Below, piece after piece: positions 13,252 through 26,318 of a stretch of DNA of 64,000 bases. Every line of letters begins with the position of its first letter. Position 1 is the stretch's first letter. This DNA is from Adenanthera pavonina. Taxonomy: Eukaryota > Streptophyta > Magnoliopsida > Fabales > Fabaceae. The position numbers were made by a program, and so were the translations under genes. The stretch lies in NCBI GenBank assembly GCA_026686845.1, contig JAIVEN010000012.1, positions 21,702,501 through 21,766,500 on the forward strand. The letters run 5' to 3'. The notes below the pieces were generated by a model. That model was not told the DNA's origin. It made no database searches and saw only the letters and a program-made list of their open reading frames with translations.

Positions 13252-13330
13252 GCCACTTGAGGCTAGATCAAGTGGTAGGGGTGTGGGTAGAGAGGTCAAG
13301 GGTTTGAATTCTCATGATGTATAAAAAAAG
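13252..13330 (+). mobile_element. Very short tRNA-derived SINE with 17-bp target duplication
   Basis: A 79-bp insert is flanked by an exact 17-bp direct repeat, tagtaacaaatttaaaa, at 13235-13251 and 13331-13347. The insert has an A-box-like stretch (TAGATCAAGTGGTAGGGG) and a B-box-like stretch (GGGTTTGAATTC) spaced as in a tRNA. It ends in an A-rich tail (ATAAAAAAAG). This is the anatomy of a SINE made of little more than a tRNA head, copied by LINE machinery. The perfect repeats imply fairly recent insertion. Confidence 0.75.
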
Positions 13331-13347
13331 TAGTAACAAATTTAAAA

Positions 13348-14650
13348 TATATTTATAATTAAAAAAATTAAATTATAATCTTAAGGAATGTGAAAAGTAA
13401 CCTTATGAACCATAAATAAGAATTTGTTTATAACCTTACTTGAATAGGATCTGTTTTATAGGCTCCTACTTCGATGTCCTTGACCTTGAGTTTAAAGAAG
13501 AGTTTGTTTTTGTGGTCCTTGAGAGATCTTGTAAAATCAAGAATATCAAATCATAATTTTTAAAAAATGTAAGTGATAATAATAGAAAGATAACTTATTT
13601 ATATGGTATTTAAGAAGGGTTTTAATTTTAAGATACTCATCTAACATTAATATAAACCCAACGTTAATAGCTTATGAATAATGCGGTTTACAGTAATTTT
13701 TAATGCTATATTTTGATTTCAATATATATATTACAAACTTTTGAAAATAATACTATTCATATCTTGTGAAAAATGCCAAATTGACCAATCCTCGAGTTTC
13801 AGCTTAATTTCCCAACTCTAAGATTCACAGGTCTTAAACAATACAATTCTCTTACAAATGTTTTGTTTTAGGTCATATGTTCACATCCAGTTGCATTAAA
13901 AGATGGAAGCAGGTAATATTGATTATAAAATACTTTGAAAATGTAATTATTTAAAATATTGAAGCTCAAAATTTAATTGTGAAAGTACCATATTGCACAC
14001 CTTTCTTCCTAGCCTCTCCCACATCGCAGGCACACACTCCATAGATTTTTGTGTGTTGCAATTCCATAATTGGCAAACTACTCCCATCAAAACCCTAGAT
14101 TGAGTCCCAACAAATACCAAACCTGGACCATATTACTAGTTCTCCATTGACATCCATGATTAATGCCTCTCCAATCATATTGTTTTGTGGATCTACGTGT
14201 CATATAGCTTTGCTAAATTGTAGTATGAATTTTGAAGAGATTTGTTTACTTTCTTTTGACAAGAAAAAAATGTCTCATCTGATGGATCATTAATCATCTC
14301 TATAAGTATCTAATAATTTTGTAAGAAGCCATCACTTATAAATAGTATTTTAATTTGACATATTTAAATTGTATTGAGTATATTTTGGAGTTGTGCATAT
14401 AGATTAAGAGAGCTAATAAATAACTTAAGGATTAACAAAATATAAGTATATTTTACTATAATACCCTTATTTATGAACATCTAAATCATTCACTGATAGT
14501 GTTATTATTAAAGATAAACTTATAAAAAATAATTAATATTATCTTAAAAATTATAAAGTGTTAATTGTTTTGAAACAAAAAACAAACACAAAAGTATCAA
14601 TTGTTTTAAAATAGAGAGAATAGTATTTAACATATTTGACTTGTATTGGG
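13348..14650. other. Intergenic DNA
   Basis: No gene seen. Around 13980-14200 the base composition is closer to genic DNA, but every frame is broken by stops and no product is recognisable. Confidence 0.45.
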
Positions 14651-14898
14651 CTCCAGTTTCTTCTTTTTTGTGTTTTTTTTCCTTTTATCCTATTATTTCT
14701 TTATTAAATTTAATAATGTAGGACTCATAATTTCTCAAATTCTATACAAATTACATAGGTCTGCATCTAGTTATAGAAAAAAAAAACTAACAGTTTTCTT
14801 TTTTCCTTTTATACTATTATTTCTTTATTAAATTTAATAATGTAGGACTCATAATTTCTCAAATTCTACACAAATTACATAGGTACGCATCTATTTAT
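14651..14898. repeat. Two-copy tandem duplication, period about 124 bp
   Basis: The block beginning CCTTTTATCCTATTATTTC at 14681 recurs from 14805 and matches with only a few changes through the CATAGGT.CGCATCTA segment. Copies differ by a handful of substitutions. A 61-codon frame at 14646-14831 is a by-product of the T-rich repeat. Confidence 0.8.
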
Positions 14899-14957
14899 CA
14901 AAAATACAAAAAATAACATTTTTCACTTTTCGTCAATTTCTAAACCGTCTAAACCAA

Positions 14958-15147
14958 ATCTGGACAGTCCAGATTTAATTATATTTTTATTTTATTAGAT
15001 ACAGAATCTAAAATAGATATAATTTTATAACTATAACTTTTTAAAAAAATACTATTATTATGTAAAAAAATTAAAATAAGAAACTATAAATCTGGATCAT
15101 CCAGATAAAAAATTAAAATAAAAAACTGTAAATCTGGACCATCCAGA
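14958..15147. repeat. Three copies of a 17-bp near-palindrome
   Basis: ATCTGGA(C/T)(A/C)(G/A)TCCAGAT or a close variant occurs at 14958-14974, 15090-15106 and 15131-15147. The last two lie in a 41-bp direct repeat that also includes TTAAAATAA(G/A)AAACT(A/G)TAA. Each copy is an inverted repeat of ATCTGGA. The origin could be an eroded palindromic element or a binding-site cluster; neither is shown. Confidence 0.65.
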
Positions 15148-17749
15148 TCCATCTAGAATGATAAGTATTGAATATTTATCACAACGATGAGCACCCAATG
15201 CGGATTCCTATCACTGTATCTACCTCCATTTTCTTTTCTTTCTTTCTTTGCCAATTATTTTCATGTAGTTGACGGTGAAAGAAAATGTGAGAGAACTTAA
15301 GAGAGGACGATAGGTAATTTGTTCCAGGTGGGCAAATGGCAATTTGGTACTTTCACAATTAAATTTTGATCTTTAGTACATTTAAATTTAAATAATTATA
15401 ATTTTTAAAGGTAATTTATAATCAATATTATGACCTTTTGGTCCTTCAATGTAATTCTCTAGATTAATTTGTTAAAAATTATCCTCGTGAAGAAGCTATC
15501 CCCGTGCAAATTGCAATTGAAGGAGGAAGTTAAAAGTTTTTGGGAAAAATGCAAATAAAAAAATGATAATATATAAATCAATATCATAATTAATAATATA
15601 GTTATATATATAATGCTATATTATTTGTAAAATGAACTTGCACAAAATTTTAAAAAGAGTCATGAGGCCCATATGAGCGGTGAACAATAAATATATTGTA
15701 ATTTTTTATTGATATCGAATTCTGTTTTATTATTATACATTGATATTGCAATTATATCAAATATTGTAGAATTTCAGTATATCATAATTATTTTTAATAT
15801 TGTATCATTCCTTTACAGTATGATTTAATTTCAGTATACGCACAAATTACTAGTTCGAAGGTAGTTTTACTTTTTCACCCGCAAAAAAAAAATCAAATAA
15901 CCAAATTGGGGACCAATGTGTAAAAGGGATATTTAATAGGGATTGAAAAACAAACAAATTCACACGCTGCCATTGAAACCGATTGAATCGGTGGACAGGG
16001 ACATCACAACAGTGAACACTCTTTAACTGTTTATAACCAAATATAGTGTCACTTTGGCCTTTGCAACTAATCCATGAGATAAAGATGATGGTGAAAATTT
16101 ATTATTATTATTATTAAAAAAAGAGACGAAAATATAACAAATAGGCAATTATATTTAGATTTTTTTGGGCAAAAAAATAGATTAAGATTATTTAAAGTTT
16201 CACAAAAAAAAAAGAAGAGTATTTAACGTTTCAAATAGAGACAAAGCGGCAGTTGTTGGGGGCAAAAAAAAAGACAAAGTGGCAGTTGTGCACTAACCAT
16301 GGATGAGACATCGCATAAATTAGCCGGATTTTCGTTTTTTTGGGTAAAGTGGCCTGAAACTTTTTGTTTGCTTTGATACTTCGAAGTAGTCACAATCGTG
16401 TAGATTAGATCAACGAAGTTGGAATTAGTCTATTTTCATATCAAATAACACATCACATGCATCATAGGGAATATAAAGAGAGAGAAATAGCTTATGAGTG
16501 TATATTTTTTAGGTTCTAGGCCCTTCTATAGAAAAACATATCTTTCTTAATCTCCATATTTATGACTTGGATTTAATTCGCTGTCAAAACAAAATAAATA
16601 TGGAAAATATTCTTAGAGGGAGAAGATTATTCTTTCATAAATATTAAAAAAAATGGATTTTATGAAAAAATAATTGGCCCATCAAAAGTAGATTTCAAAT
16701 AACTCCAACAAATAGAAATATGAGATTTAGCAATGTACATATGTTAGGAATGAAAGGGATTTTATAATTCTCAAGTAAAGTTTTATATTTAAATCTTGCA
16801 AATAGTAAAAATCATGTTGGGTGTACTTACATCCATTTAGAACCTATAATGCTTGAATTTGGATTATTTAATAATATCAAATGGATGGTTGTGACTTGTG
16901 ACAAAAATTAATTGTAAATAACTAAAATGAAAATTTTAGTTTAAATTTTGGAGAATATGGAACTTTTGGCTATGTTTGGCTTAGCAGGATTGGCTGTTTC
17001 ATTCAAATCTATCCAAATCTAACATTGATATAGGAATCAAATTGAGAATATTTTAGGGGTCATTTTATAATTCCATATAGAAAATTTTAAACATTTTATA
17101 AATTATAACTATTTAAGAGGGTCAATACTCATGATCAACTCTTCTTGAATCTAATTATCACATTTAAACAAAAAGAAAAAAGAAAAAAGTAAGTTCAAGT
17201 TTAAAATAAAAAAAAATTAAAACAACAACATTAAACATATATTTTTTCAGATAAATAATTGAGTTATCACGCCCATCTCAAAAATTAATTTAAAGTAAAA
17301 TACAAAAAAAGAAAAGAAAAAGAAAAAGTGCTATAAGCGCATCCGACTTGAAGTTATTGCATTTTAAAGTTTTAATCTCTTAGAAAAAAAAGAAGATTTA
17401 TTCTCTATGACAGTGGTTGTAAGTTTAAAGTAAAAAATGTTCAAAATGATAAATTTAAAATGTCTGATAATTATAATTATAACAGATAAAAAAAAAGAGT
17501 GCGTCAAACCTCATATCCATAATTAATGGTGCAATTAATTATATTTGCTAAGAAAATGAACATTATGTTAGCGTCAACAAATAAAAAGATTCATTCCTTA
17601 AAACGTGAGATCCATTAATTACGAATGGTATAAGATTTTTCTTTTATTATTATTTCATACACGTGCAAAAGGCAATTTTTTTCATAACCCAAAAGACAAA
17701 CTTTAAAATTTGAAATTTTTTCGGCACTAAAAACTTGGGTCAAATTTTA
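15148..17749. other. AT-rich intergenic DNA
   Basis: No coding region recognised. Contains A-rich and ATT-type simple repeats (for example 16100-16118) and Lys/Asn-rich random frames only. Confidence 0.5.
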
Positions 17750-17750
17750 T

Positions 17751-18030
17751 ACTCCTCCGGTACTATATATATATATATATATATATGGTCTTTTATTCTG
17801 ATCCTGAATGTAAGACGTTTTACAATATACGAGGTAATATTTATTATACAGTTTCAAAAAATATTACTATTTAATATATCCAAATATAAAAAGAAAGAGA
17901 TTAAATAAGGATAGTTTTAAAAAAATATTAAAATTTTTAGAGAAATCAAGATAGTTAATTAATTTTAATTCTCCTTCTTAATTCAAATGATTCAGTTAAA
18001 ATGTTATTATATTAAGGATAAGAGAGAATA
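17751..18030. mobile_element. Stowaway-like MITE carrying a TA microsatellite
   Basis: The left end ACTCCTCCGGTACT and the right end AAGGATAAGAGAGAATA are imperfect inverted termini of the CTCCCTCCG type. Inner blocks (AATATATCCAAATATAAA; AGATTAAATAAGGATAG; TTAATTAATTTTAATT) resemble the 9555-10712 family in opposite orientation. A (TA)n run at about 17764-17786 has expanded near the left end. Confidence 0.55.
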
Positions 18031-19149
18031 TTTTTCTTGAGGCTGCGCCCTTTTGGAATGAAACCTTTATTTATAAACTATAGGTCAAACTCATACATTA
18101 TTTGAAATTTAAAAACTATTTATATCTAATGAATTTATAGATATATAAAATCCTTCAAAGTTCAGTCAAACAATGTTTTGATTTAAAATCACTCAATTAG
18201 AATAATTAAATGTATCAAAATAATTCAAATAAGTGGGGAATACATAGATATATATAATTAGTTCTGCCACGAATCTAATAAACTATAAAATGTTTAAAAA
18301 TTTTCACAAACTATGACGTTTTTATAGTTTATTATAAACATACGGAACCGCTCTAATTTAATTATTAATTGTAATTCAACTAGATCATTGGGTTTAGATA
18401 AGTAATATTACGTAAGAAAAACAACATATTGTTATATCACAAATGAATATAGAAATATTAATGTAAAAATAAAATTTAAAAATATGTTTATTATCAAATT
18501 ATGACATGTTTTTATAATTTGTGATTTGATATAAATATTATTTTATAAGGAGGAAATTAAAAAATTTGAGAGACAAATCGTTTGGTGTTGATTACAAGTT
18601 ATGACCAAACAGAGAGAGAGAATAGGGAGAGAAGAGTATGACTTGTCATAAGTTATTGTTAAACACTCTTAAAACTTTTCTTTAGGTCAAACATGAAGTG
18701 CTACCTTCTTCCATCATCAATGACGCCACGCCAAGATATACATATACATATATATATATATATGTATGTATGTACACACACATATATACATATATACATA
18801 TAAATTTTTTCATACATTATACAGGAATATTTAAATTTTAAAAAATACATAATTTGAGGAAGTCTAAAGTGTACACGTATTTGAAAATATCTTTTTTTTT
18901 TCAATAAATAATGAATGGATAATAATATATGATTTTTTCCGATCATAGAATCAATTATATTATATTAAAATAAAGTAAGAGATACATTAAAATATTTAAG
19001 CAAATCCCTAAGGTCGTTTCCGCTAAAACTGCACTTATAAATGGAAGACAAAAGAATTACATAGTTGGAAACAGAACCACATCATGAAAGAGAAATAGAT
19101 CAGATTCTCTCATTGCCTTAAGACCATAAATTCTATCTTGCTACCACAA
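18031..19149. other. Intergenic DNA with TA/CA microsatellites
   Basis: Alternating TA, TG and CA tracts lie around 18735-18800. The 81-codon minus frame at 18701-18946 (Tyr/Ile/Cys-rich) is the translation of that tract, not a gene. Confidence 0.55.
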
Positions 19150-19362
19150 AGTATTTGATTCAATTGGTAGGAATTCTACTTGTTTAAGTAGGGATCTTGA
19201 GTTTGAGCCCGAAAATACAACCACATTAAATACTTAATGGTATAACTTTACTATCATTCGTATTCTACTTGACTCAATCCAGATTAATATCAAAATTCTA
19301 ATAAATCTTTTAATTAAAGTAGGGTAAATCAAGCGTACCAATGCTCTAAGTACAAAAAAAAA
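19150..19362 (+). mobile_element. Possible tRNA-derived SINE (older, about 210 bp)
   Basis: GATTCAATTGGTAGGAATTC resembles a Pol III A-box region, and CTTGAGTTTGAGCCC, about 35 bases later, a B-box. The unit ends in a ten-A tail at about 19353-19362. No target duplication was found, so the 5' boundary is uncertain and the call tentative. Confidence 0.4.
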
Positions 19363-20321
19363 AACTACTACTTGCATAGATAACATAATAATATAATTAA
19401 ATTTTATATTAATGTCACATTAATAAACAGCCAATAAATAATGATAGATAATTTTAGTTTTGATTATTAGAATGAAATAAATGACAATTTAATTTAGATA
19501 GTATAATATTGGATTACACGTAAATTACTTAAATTATTATCCATTAATCAATCTCAATATTAATATAAAATTTACAACAAATTGTATTGCTCACAACTCA
19601 CAAGCCATAAATTAGTGCACTAATTTTTCAAATTTTTTTGCAATAATAAAACATATATAGTTGAGATTAAAAGTGAAAAGATTAAGCCATATGTGTGGTC
19701 TATTCATGGACAGATTGAGTGGCTAGCAAAAGCTTTTTTATAGTAATGAAAGTTAACCTAGTTAATAATGAAAATTAATCCAATTGATAATGATGCAATT
19801 CATGTCCCAGAAGAACAAAGATTTAGATCCCATTGATGTAAATACCTTGTGGCAGGTAGGATTTTTTTTTTTAAAGTTTTTTTACACGAAGTTTAAAGAG
19901 AAATGAAATATGCAGAATGATCTAAATTAAAATTATCACACGACACAAGCATTGATATTGCGAAATCAATCCAGAAGCTGAAGCTTAAAAGTGAGTCTTA
20001 AAAACAAAATAATAATAATAATAATAACACGAATGAAAACCAAAGAATTCGTAAGTCCTATTTGTATACTCCCTCTCACATATACATAATATTTCAATAC
20101 GATACGGCAGCCTAAAGTGCTGCCTCGTTCTTTACTTTGTTCAAGTTTCACTTGAGATATATATATATATATATATATATATAGATATATTTTCAATATG
20201 ACATCTGAAGCCCCACACTTTGCAGAAGATCAATGATTTCTAGAATTCTATTATTAGACCATTTGATTTGACTCTTATTATCTTCTAAAATAATATAAAA
20301 GAAGCTATTAAGAGTCGTTTA
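19363..20321. other. Intergenic DNA
   Basis: AT-rich with a (TAA)n run near 20010-20026 and a (TA)n tract near 20158-20182. The minus frame 19966-20196 is largely translation of these tracts. Confidence 0.5.
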
Positions 20322-20422
20322 ATTGGTAAGAATGCAGTTCATATCTTATAAAAGCATAAATTTAAATGTTGAATTGATAAGAATGCACTCCATATCCTGT
20401 AAAAGCATAAGTTTAAATGTTG
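20322..20422 (+). repeat. 51-bp tandem duplication, tRNA-box-like
   Basis: The unit beginning AATTG(G/A)TAAGAATGCA is repeated once with period 51 and a few substitutions. It ends in TTTAAATGTTGA each time, followed by TGATGTGAGGATCAACC. The start of the unit resembles a tRNA A-box, so this may be a partially duplicated SINE head; no target repeats were identified. Confidence 0.6.
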
Positions 20423-23400
20423 ATGATGTGAGGATCAACCTCATTAGTAGAAAATCTTTAAGTATCTTTATAAGTATTTTTTAAACAATAAAGTTTGTTT
20501 AGCCTTAATGAGCCTCCAAAACTTAACTTGCCTAGATTGTTGTTTAAAAAAAAGGATAATATGAAAGAAACTTAAGCTTATATATTTAATATACTTATAT
20601 CAAATGAGGGTATTTATAGTCTTAGTTTGGTTTGATTTTGGATAAGAAACAAACTGAACCACACTAATCAATCTGCCATATTTTGGGACATTTTCGGTTT
20701 TGCTTTTAATTGATTTAGTTTGGTTGGGATGAGTTTGGATTATGCTAAAATAATATTTTTATTAAAAATATTATTCTGTTTCAAAAGTTAAATCAAATAA
20801 ATTGTATATAAATATTTCATAAACACAAATTATATCCAAATAATTTACTAAAATATGCATCTTTTATGTAAAACTTATGAATTTTTTCACCTAATTATTT
20901 ATAGCAACACACTTATAACAAATACATGTCTTGTAATCATGTTCATGGTTTATCTTTTTCATTATAGGTTAAGAGACTTACATTGATGGATGATACAAAT
21001 AGAAAATATGTTAAATAAAAAAAGTGTATTAAATAAGCATAACCCTTCTTTAAAAGAAGGATAATAGATTTAATTCATTTTGATTTAGGTTCTGAAAGTT
21101 GAAAATATCCTTATCAAATCAAATCAAGACATGTAGTTTTTACATTTAATTTAAAAATAAATCAACAATATAAATAACAAAAGTTAGCTATAAAATAAAT
21201 AATACATGAAAAAACCCACTTGATCTGATTTGATTAAATTAACGTGTATTAAGTATATGAATAACTAAGTTTTTTCCTCTTAAATAGTCTCTTAGTTGAT
21301 GAGTTTTTTTTTTTGTTCTATACTCTATATCATGTGATTCCGATCCAAACTGAGGAAGAATTTCAATATACATTAACTAATCCAAGAGTCAAATTTCACA
21401 GAAAATTGACAAATTAAATTCATATTTTGAGGGTAACGTGAATATTGGTGGGTTATAAAATGATACAGGTACGTAGTTACTCCTATCTTATAATATAGGA
21501 ATTTAAACGAAGAGAGCTTCCACGTTCATACGTTTAAATTCGCACGTAGTTTCATGTAATTCAATATGTTTTATTTTTTCTTGCTACTTTAATTTAATGC
21601 CAAGTTGGTGACAATCCACGCAAAACTAACCACTAATCAGAAGCATCTGGAATCTTCTTGAGAAGATATTACTGTTTTTTTAACTTTTATTATCAGTATC
21701 AGATGGTAAAACTATAACTTATTTAAAAAATTCCATGATACATTTGAATTTAATTATTTAACTTTAAAATCAAAACAAAACTTTATTTTTTTCTTGTAGA
21801 AAACGAATTACCATTACACCTATTTAAATTGAAATGCTCATATATGAATTATTTATATGATATAACAAATATTAAATATGCATTATTTATTAATATAAAT
21901 GCTATAAACTTAAAATAAATAAACTAAATAATCTTTCAAAAAATAATATTAAAATAAAATTTTCTTGAAACCTTTTAATAAAAGTTCTATACTAATTTTT
22001 AGAGTATTTTAATCATATTTTAGTTTGAAGAAAAATTATATAATTTAATTTTAATTTTTTCCATTATGCATCGCTACCTTCTTGAAGGCTGCACTGGACC
22101 ACAAAACTATTGATTGCTTTGTGGAAACAAACATAACATATATAAGGGAGAATTGAATATAGAGATAAATAGAATGAATTAATTATAAAAAGAAATTTTA
22201 ATTGAAAAAAATATTAAAATCATAAATACTGAGTAATAAAATTTAAAAAATAAGTAATAACAGGTTTTATTTTATAATTAATTTATTATTTTAATTTTAA
22301 AATATAATTTCTCCAAAATATAATAAAGGAAAGAATCAAGGGAAGTTAAAAGCTCCATAAAAACCGGAGCATAAGTAATAATGAATAAAAAATAATTTTT
22401 TCCAAAAATAAAGATAATTAATGTGGAATTTATACATAGATAAAACTGAGAGAAAGAATTCAAAACTTATCTAGAAGGTTGCATCTATAATTCTATTTCT
22501 CTGTTGACTTTTTACCACCTATTTTCGTACCGTTGTAGAACACACTACTCATCTAGAAACTCGATGATATAATCCATACTGGTCTAAATCATGATCACCA
22601 TTTTTAAATAATATATTTTAAAGAAAAATCTTAAATCCAATTTTTTTTCATTAAAGAAAAAAAAACTGAACTTGTCAAACAAATTAGCTAGACTTTTCTT
22701 GCTTCCTCCATTACGGGTCACGAATCAAATAGATTTTTTGAATTATCTACTTAAATATATTGAAAATTGGGGTGGGTTATGTACATTCGCATCAAATTCG
22801 ATATGAATTAAAGTGTTTGAGTTACAAATCATTTTTTTTTTGCAGTTTTTTATTTTTTATAGATATTGATTTGAGATTGACTCACCATAAAGTTAAGTAA
22901 GATAGTCTATTAAATAAAAGAGTTCTCAAATGGATTTGTCTGTAATGCAACCTATCAACTCTCATGGGTTACACGATTTTTTGTTTTTTTTTGGTGTACT
23001 GGGTCACGCGTATTTAATAAGCATCAACTTGTTGTGGGCTCTATACTAAAAAAAGACCAATTGCTTAAATATATATATATATATATATAAAATTATTTAT
23101 GTAATTAATTAATGTTAATCCACAATTTATTTTTTTCATAAAATTAATCTAACATATATTCACTTAACCATGATATTTTAGGTTTGATATTGTTTTTTTT
23201 ATGCAAAAAAAGTCTCTTACTTGGAGTCTAATCTAATTTGATCTAAATTAATTAGAATTTAATGTGGCTATAGATACCCAGAGTTTATTACCCAAAAACA
23301 CATACTAAAAGCTTTTGGAAGCCGTTCACAAGTTATAAATAGTAATATAAGAACTTTGCCCATTAGACTTTATATAAAACATGGGATTCACATCTAATTA

Positions 23401-24775
23401 TGCAAAATAGAATTAGGCACATCAAATATTAAACAAAAACAGATTCAGACATCTCTCTTCTTCTTCTTCTTTTTTTTTTTTTTAATGAAAGATTCAGATA
23501 TCTCTATTCCTTCACAAAGATGGAACGGATCAGTGTATGCCGTTTAGATTGCTCTGAATCTGCGTTTCACTTTTAGTTCTTAGTCACGGTCTCTACGCCT
23601 TGGTCTTATCTTTAGAACTTCTAGATGATGGATGGATCTAGTTTTTCTCTATTTCATTTGCTTTTTAAATTTAAATTATTCAAATCAAAATTAAATAGTT
23701 GAGCGTCATTAATTTATTTTTAATATAAATATTTTAATAGTGAATTTTTAAATAGTAGATGTGAATGGTCGGAATTCAATTTGTGTCAGATTAAAAAAAA
23801 ATAGAAAAAGAACGGGAGAGATTGAAGTGAAGAAAATCCAAATTACTGTTGGAGGGAGGCTTAAAAGTACCCGAATTTAATGCTTATCTCAATTTGACAC
23901 AAGGCTTAGATCATTTAAATTTAATTTGAACAATTTAAAGTTTTATATTTTTAATTTCTTAAGTTAAAACCTCATTTAAAAAAACTGTTAGAAAATTAAT
24001 TTTATTTTATGAGTATTACACTCCTATTAAAATAAAAATTTTAAAATGAAATAAAATAAAATATGGACAATCTAATTTTAATTTGAATAATCCAAATTTT
24101 AGATGAGTATATGAGTATCCCATGCTCATTTTTAAGACGAACATGAAATAAAATTTTAGCTGAAAATATGAGTGTTTTTTTGTTAGCCACAAAATTTGAG
24201 CGCAATGGACGATGTCAATATTGGGCTTTCGGCTTTGGGCTCAATCTTCGTCAAAAACCTATTTATGGCCTTTTACGTTTCAACTTTCGTTTTGAAAATC
24301 AAATATGATTTTATAGAGAAAATTAGTTGATGAATCAACTCAAACTCATTAAATTAATAACTAACTAAAATATGTTCAATGGAAAAACATGCATAAAGAT
24401 AGTCACTTCTTTATTATTTTCAGAAGCCAATAAGAGGGATAGGCTAACTTTCTGATCATAAAAAATAATAGTTAAAAAAATTTCAGATCCAAGGCTCGTA
24501 ATCCTTTAATCTTGTATGAATTTCTCTGTATTGGTGGGTCCCATATATTATTTTAAAACCTAAGATGAGTCACATTTTTTATATTTGTGAACAATACCAC
24601 TTCATATTTTTTTTAATATTGATGATTTGTATTTATTATTTATTAATGTTAATATCCTAACTTCTTTATCTTAGTTTCAAATTTTTAGCCATTAACACTT
24701 GAGCTTGTCACGTGGAGTGGATGTGAGTAATGTACATGATTCAAACTTTTCTCATGTAATAATAGGAAAAAAATA
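20423..24775. other. Long AT-rich intergenic tract
   Basis: No gene or intact element recognised over 4.3 kb. Contains a (TA)n tract near 23068-23089 and a TTC run near 23455-23470. A segment at 20620-20760 with repeated TTTGGTTTGG-like words may be an eroded MITE. Confidence 0.45.
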
Positions 24776-25440
24776 TCAATTTTTTATTAACATTTATTTG
24801 GGTCATCACCCATAAGGGTCAAATGCAATGCACCGTATTAAAAGCGTTCAATCATTCGAATTTATTAATAAATTTTTGTAGTAAAAATTTTTAATCATTT
24901 TTATGTTTTTCTTTCTAGAATGCAGAAAAAGACTAATCTAATTTGTGTGCATAAATTTCCATCCATGTCTTTGTCTGAAACTTCTTTTATTCAGCTTTTT
25001 GTTAATATTTATATGTTTTTCATAAGTGATATTGTACCCTAATTAATCTGTATTAAATTAGATTTGATCGCATGGATCTAAAGTTTTTACTGTGTTAATT
25101 TTTGTCTTATACAAAACTCAAATTTAAGTCCTTGTTTGAGTGAAATAAAAACTGAGTCACTTGAATTTTTAGGCTTTTTAATGTAATAAAAATTATTAAT
25201 TATTTTTATCAATGTTTATTTGGAGTAACAGTCTCTATAAATAGATATGACAGTCACCACCACAAGGGTCAAATGCAATGCACCGGAACAAAAAGGGCAT
25301 TCAATCATCCGAATTTATTAATAATAATTTTTTGTAGCGGACAATTTCAATTATTTTAATTTGAATTTTTTCTTTCTAGAATGTCAGACTAATTTAATTT
25401 GTGTGCAGATATCTCAATCCATCTCTTTCAACTACTATCA
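24776..25440 (+). repeat. Dispersed direct duplication (two copies about 450 bp apart)
   Basis: Copy 1 (about 24776-24985) and copy 2 (about 25195-25440) share in order AAGGGTCAAATGCAATGCACCG, a TTCAATCAT(T/C)CGAATTTATTAATAA block, TTTCTTTCTAGAATG and AATTTGTGTGCA. Spacing differs by small indels. No coding sequence is evident. It could be two insertions of one unknown element or an old segmental duplication. Confidence 0.7.
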
Positions 25441-26229
25441 TTTCCTCTGTATTTTCCCCCTTCTGTGAGGATCACCGATTTCTATTTCCAATAGTTAGTA
25501 TGGTATCGTAAATATATGTTTACTATTTAATATACTGTAACATTATAAAATATTTTTATTTTACATACACATTCATATAAAATAAAATGTGTATTTCATA
25601 ATGCTCTATAAAAGCTTGGATTTAAAAATTCAACGATGTAAAACTTAATTGATATGGAATGATATGAAATATCATCCGAAAGCATAGTGTCTTGCATGTG
25701 AATAATTTATTTTTAAAGTAATTAAAAAATTATCATGTGTGCGTTTTTATATACATAGATAGAGAGAGACAACAAAATATTGTCTTGAGTCTGTCCAGAA
25801 ATAAAAACGGTTGTTTTAGATCAAGAGTGGCTATGGGAGAAAATGTTGGTATTGTTTTGTGACCTGCAGTACTTATTGCTTCTTCTTTTTTTTTCTTTGT
25901 AAGTAGATTGGACAAAATTACCTAATATGAGTAGTTATTTCTAATTTTATGGGTGAAAGATTTGTACTCATAAAAGGTATGAAAATAGCCGTATGTATAA
26001 AAAAGATTCTATTCAAAAAGATAAAATCTACTTCGGTAATCTCTACATCTCAAATGTGTTAATTTTTTATTCTTGATTGGGAATACTTTAATGATATTTT
26101 GAAGTTGGTGGAGTTTGAATGAGGGTATTTAATTATCGTTGAAGCAGTATTATCTCAATCTTGGAGTCCAAAATGGTTGTGTTTTGCAATTGTTATTGAT
26201 ATATCTTTATATAACTTGTTTGATAATTC
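25441..26229. other. AT-rich intergenic DNA
   Basis: No gene recognised. The minus frame 25733-25915 is unrecognisable. Confidence 0.45.
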
Positions 26230-26318
26230 TTGTGTTTATTGAATTCCGAGATCTTTGAACAAAGAAGCTGACAAACTTGCCAACTACTTTAACAAAGAGA
26301 TGTGTCATCAGATTTAGG
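26230..26318 (+). pseudogene. Trace of a LINE-type RNase H C-terminus
   Basis: The translation 'IPRSLNKEADKLANYFNKE' ends at a TAG. It has the R-x-x-N-x-x-A-D-x-L-A pattern that closes the RNase H domain of plant L1-type retrotransposons. Upstream frames (about 26120-26229) are open in pieces only. No reverse transcriptase is present, so this is at most a 3' remnant of a LINE. A diverged RNase H-like host protein fragment is the alternative. Confidence 0.4.

Noticed and set aside
18701..18946. Tyr/Ile/Cys-rich 81-codon frame
   Set aside because: It is translation of alternating TA/CA/TG microsatellite sequence.
24776..25440. Direct repeats as a solo or paired LTR
   Set aside because: Copies lack TG...CA ends, a primer-binding site and a polypurine tract, and the space between them is too short for an LTR element.
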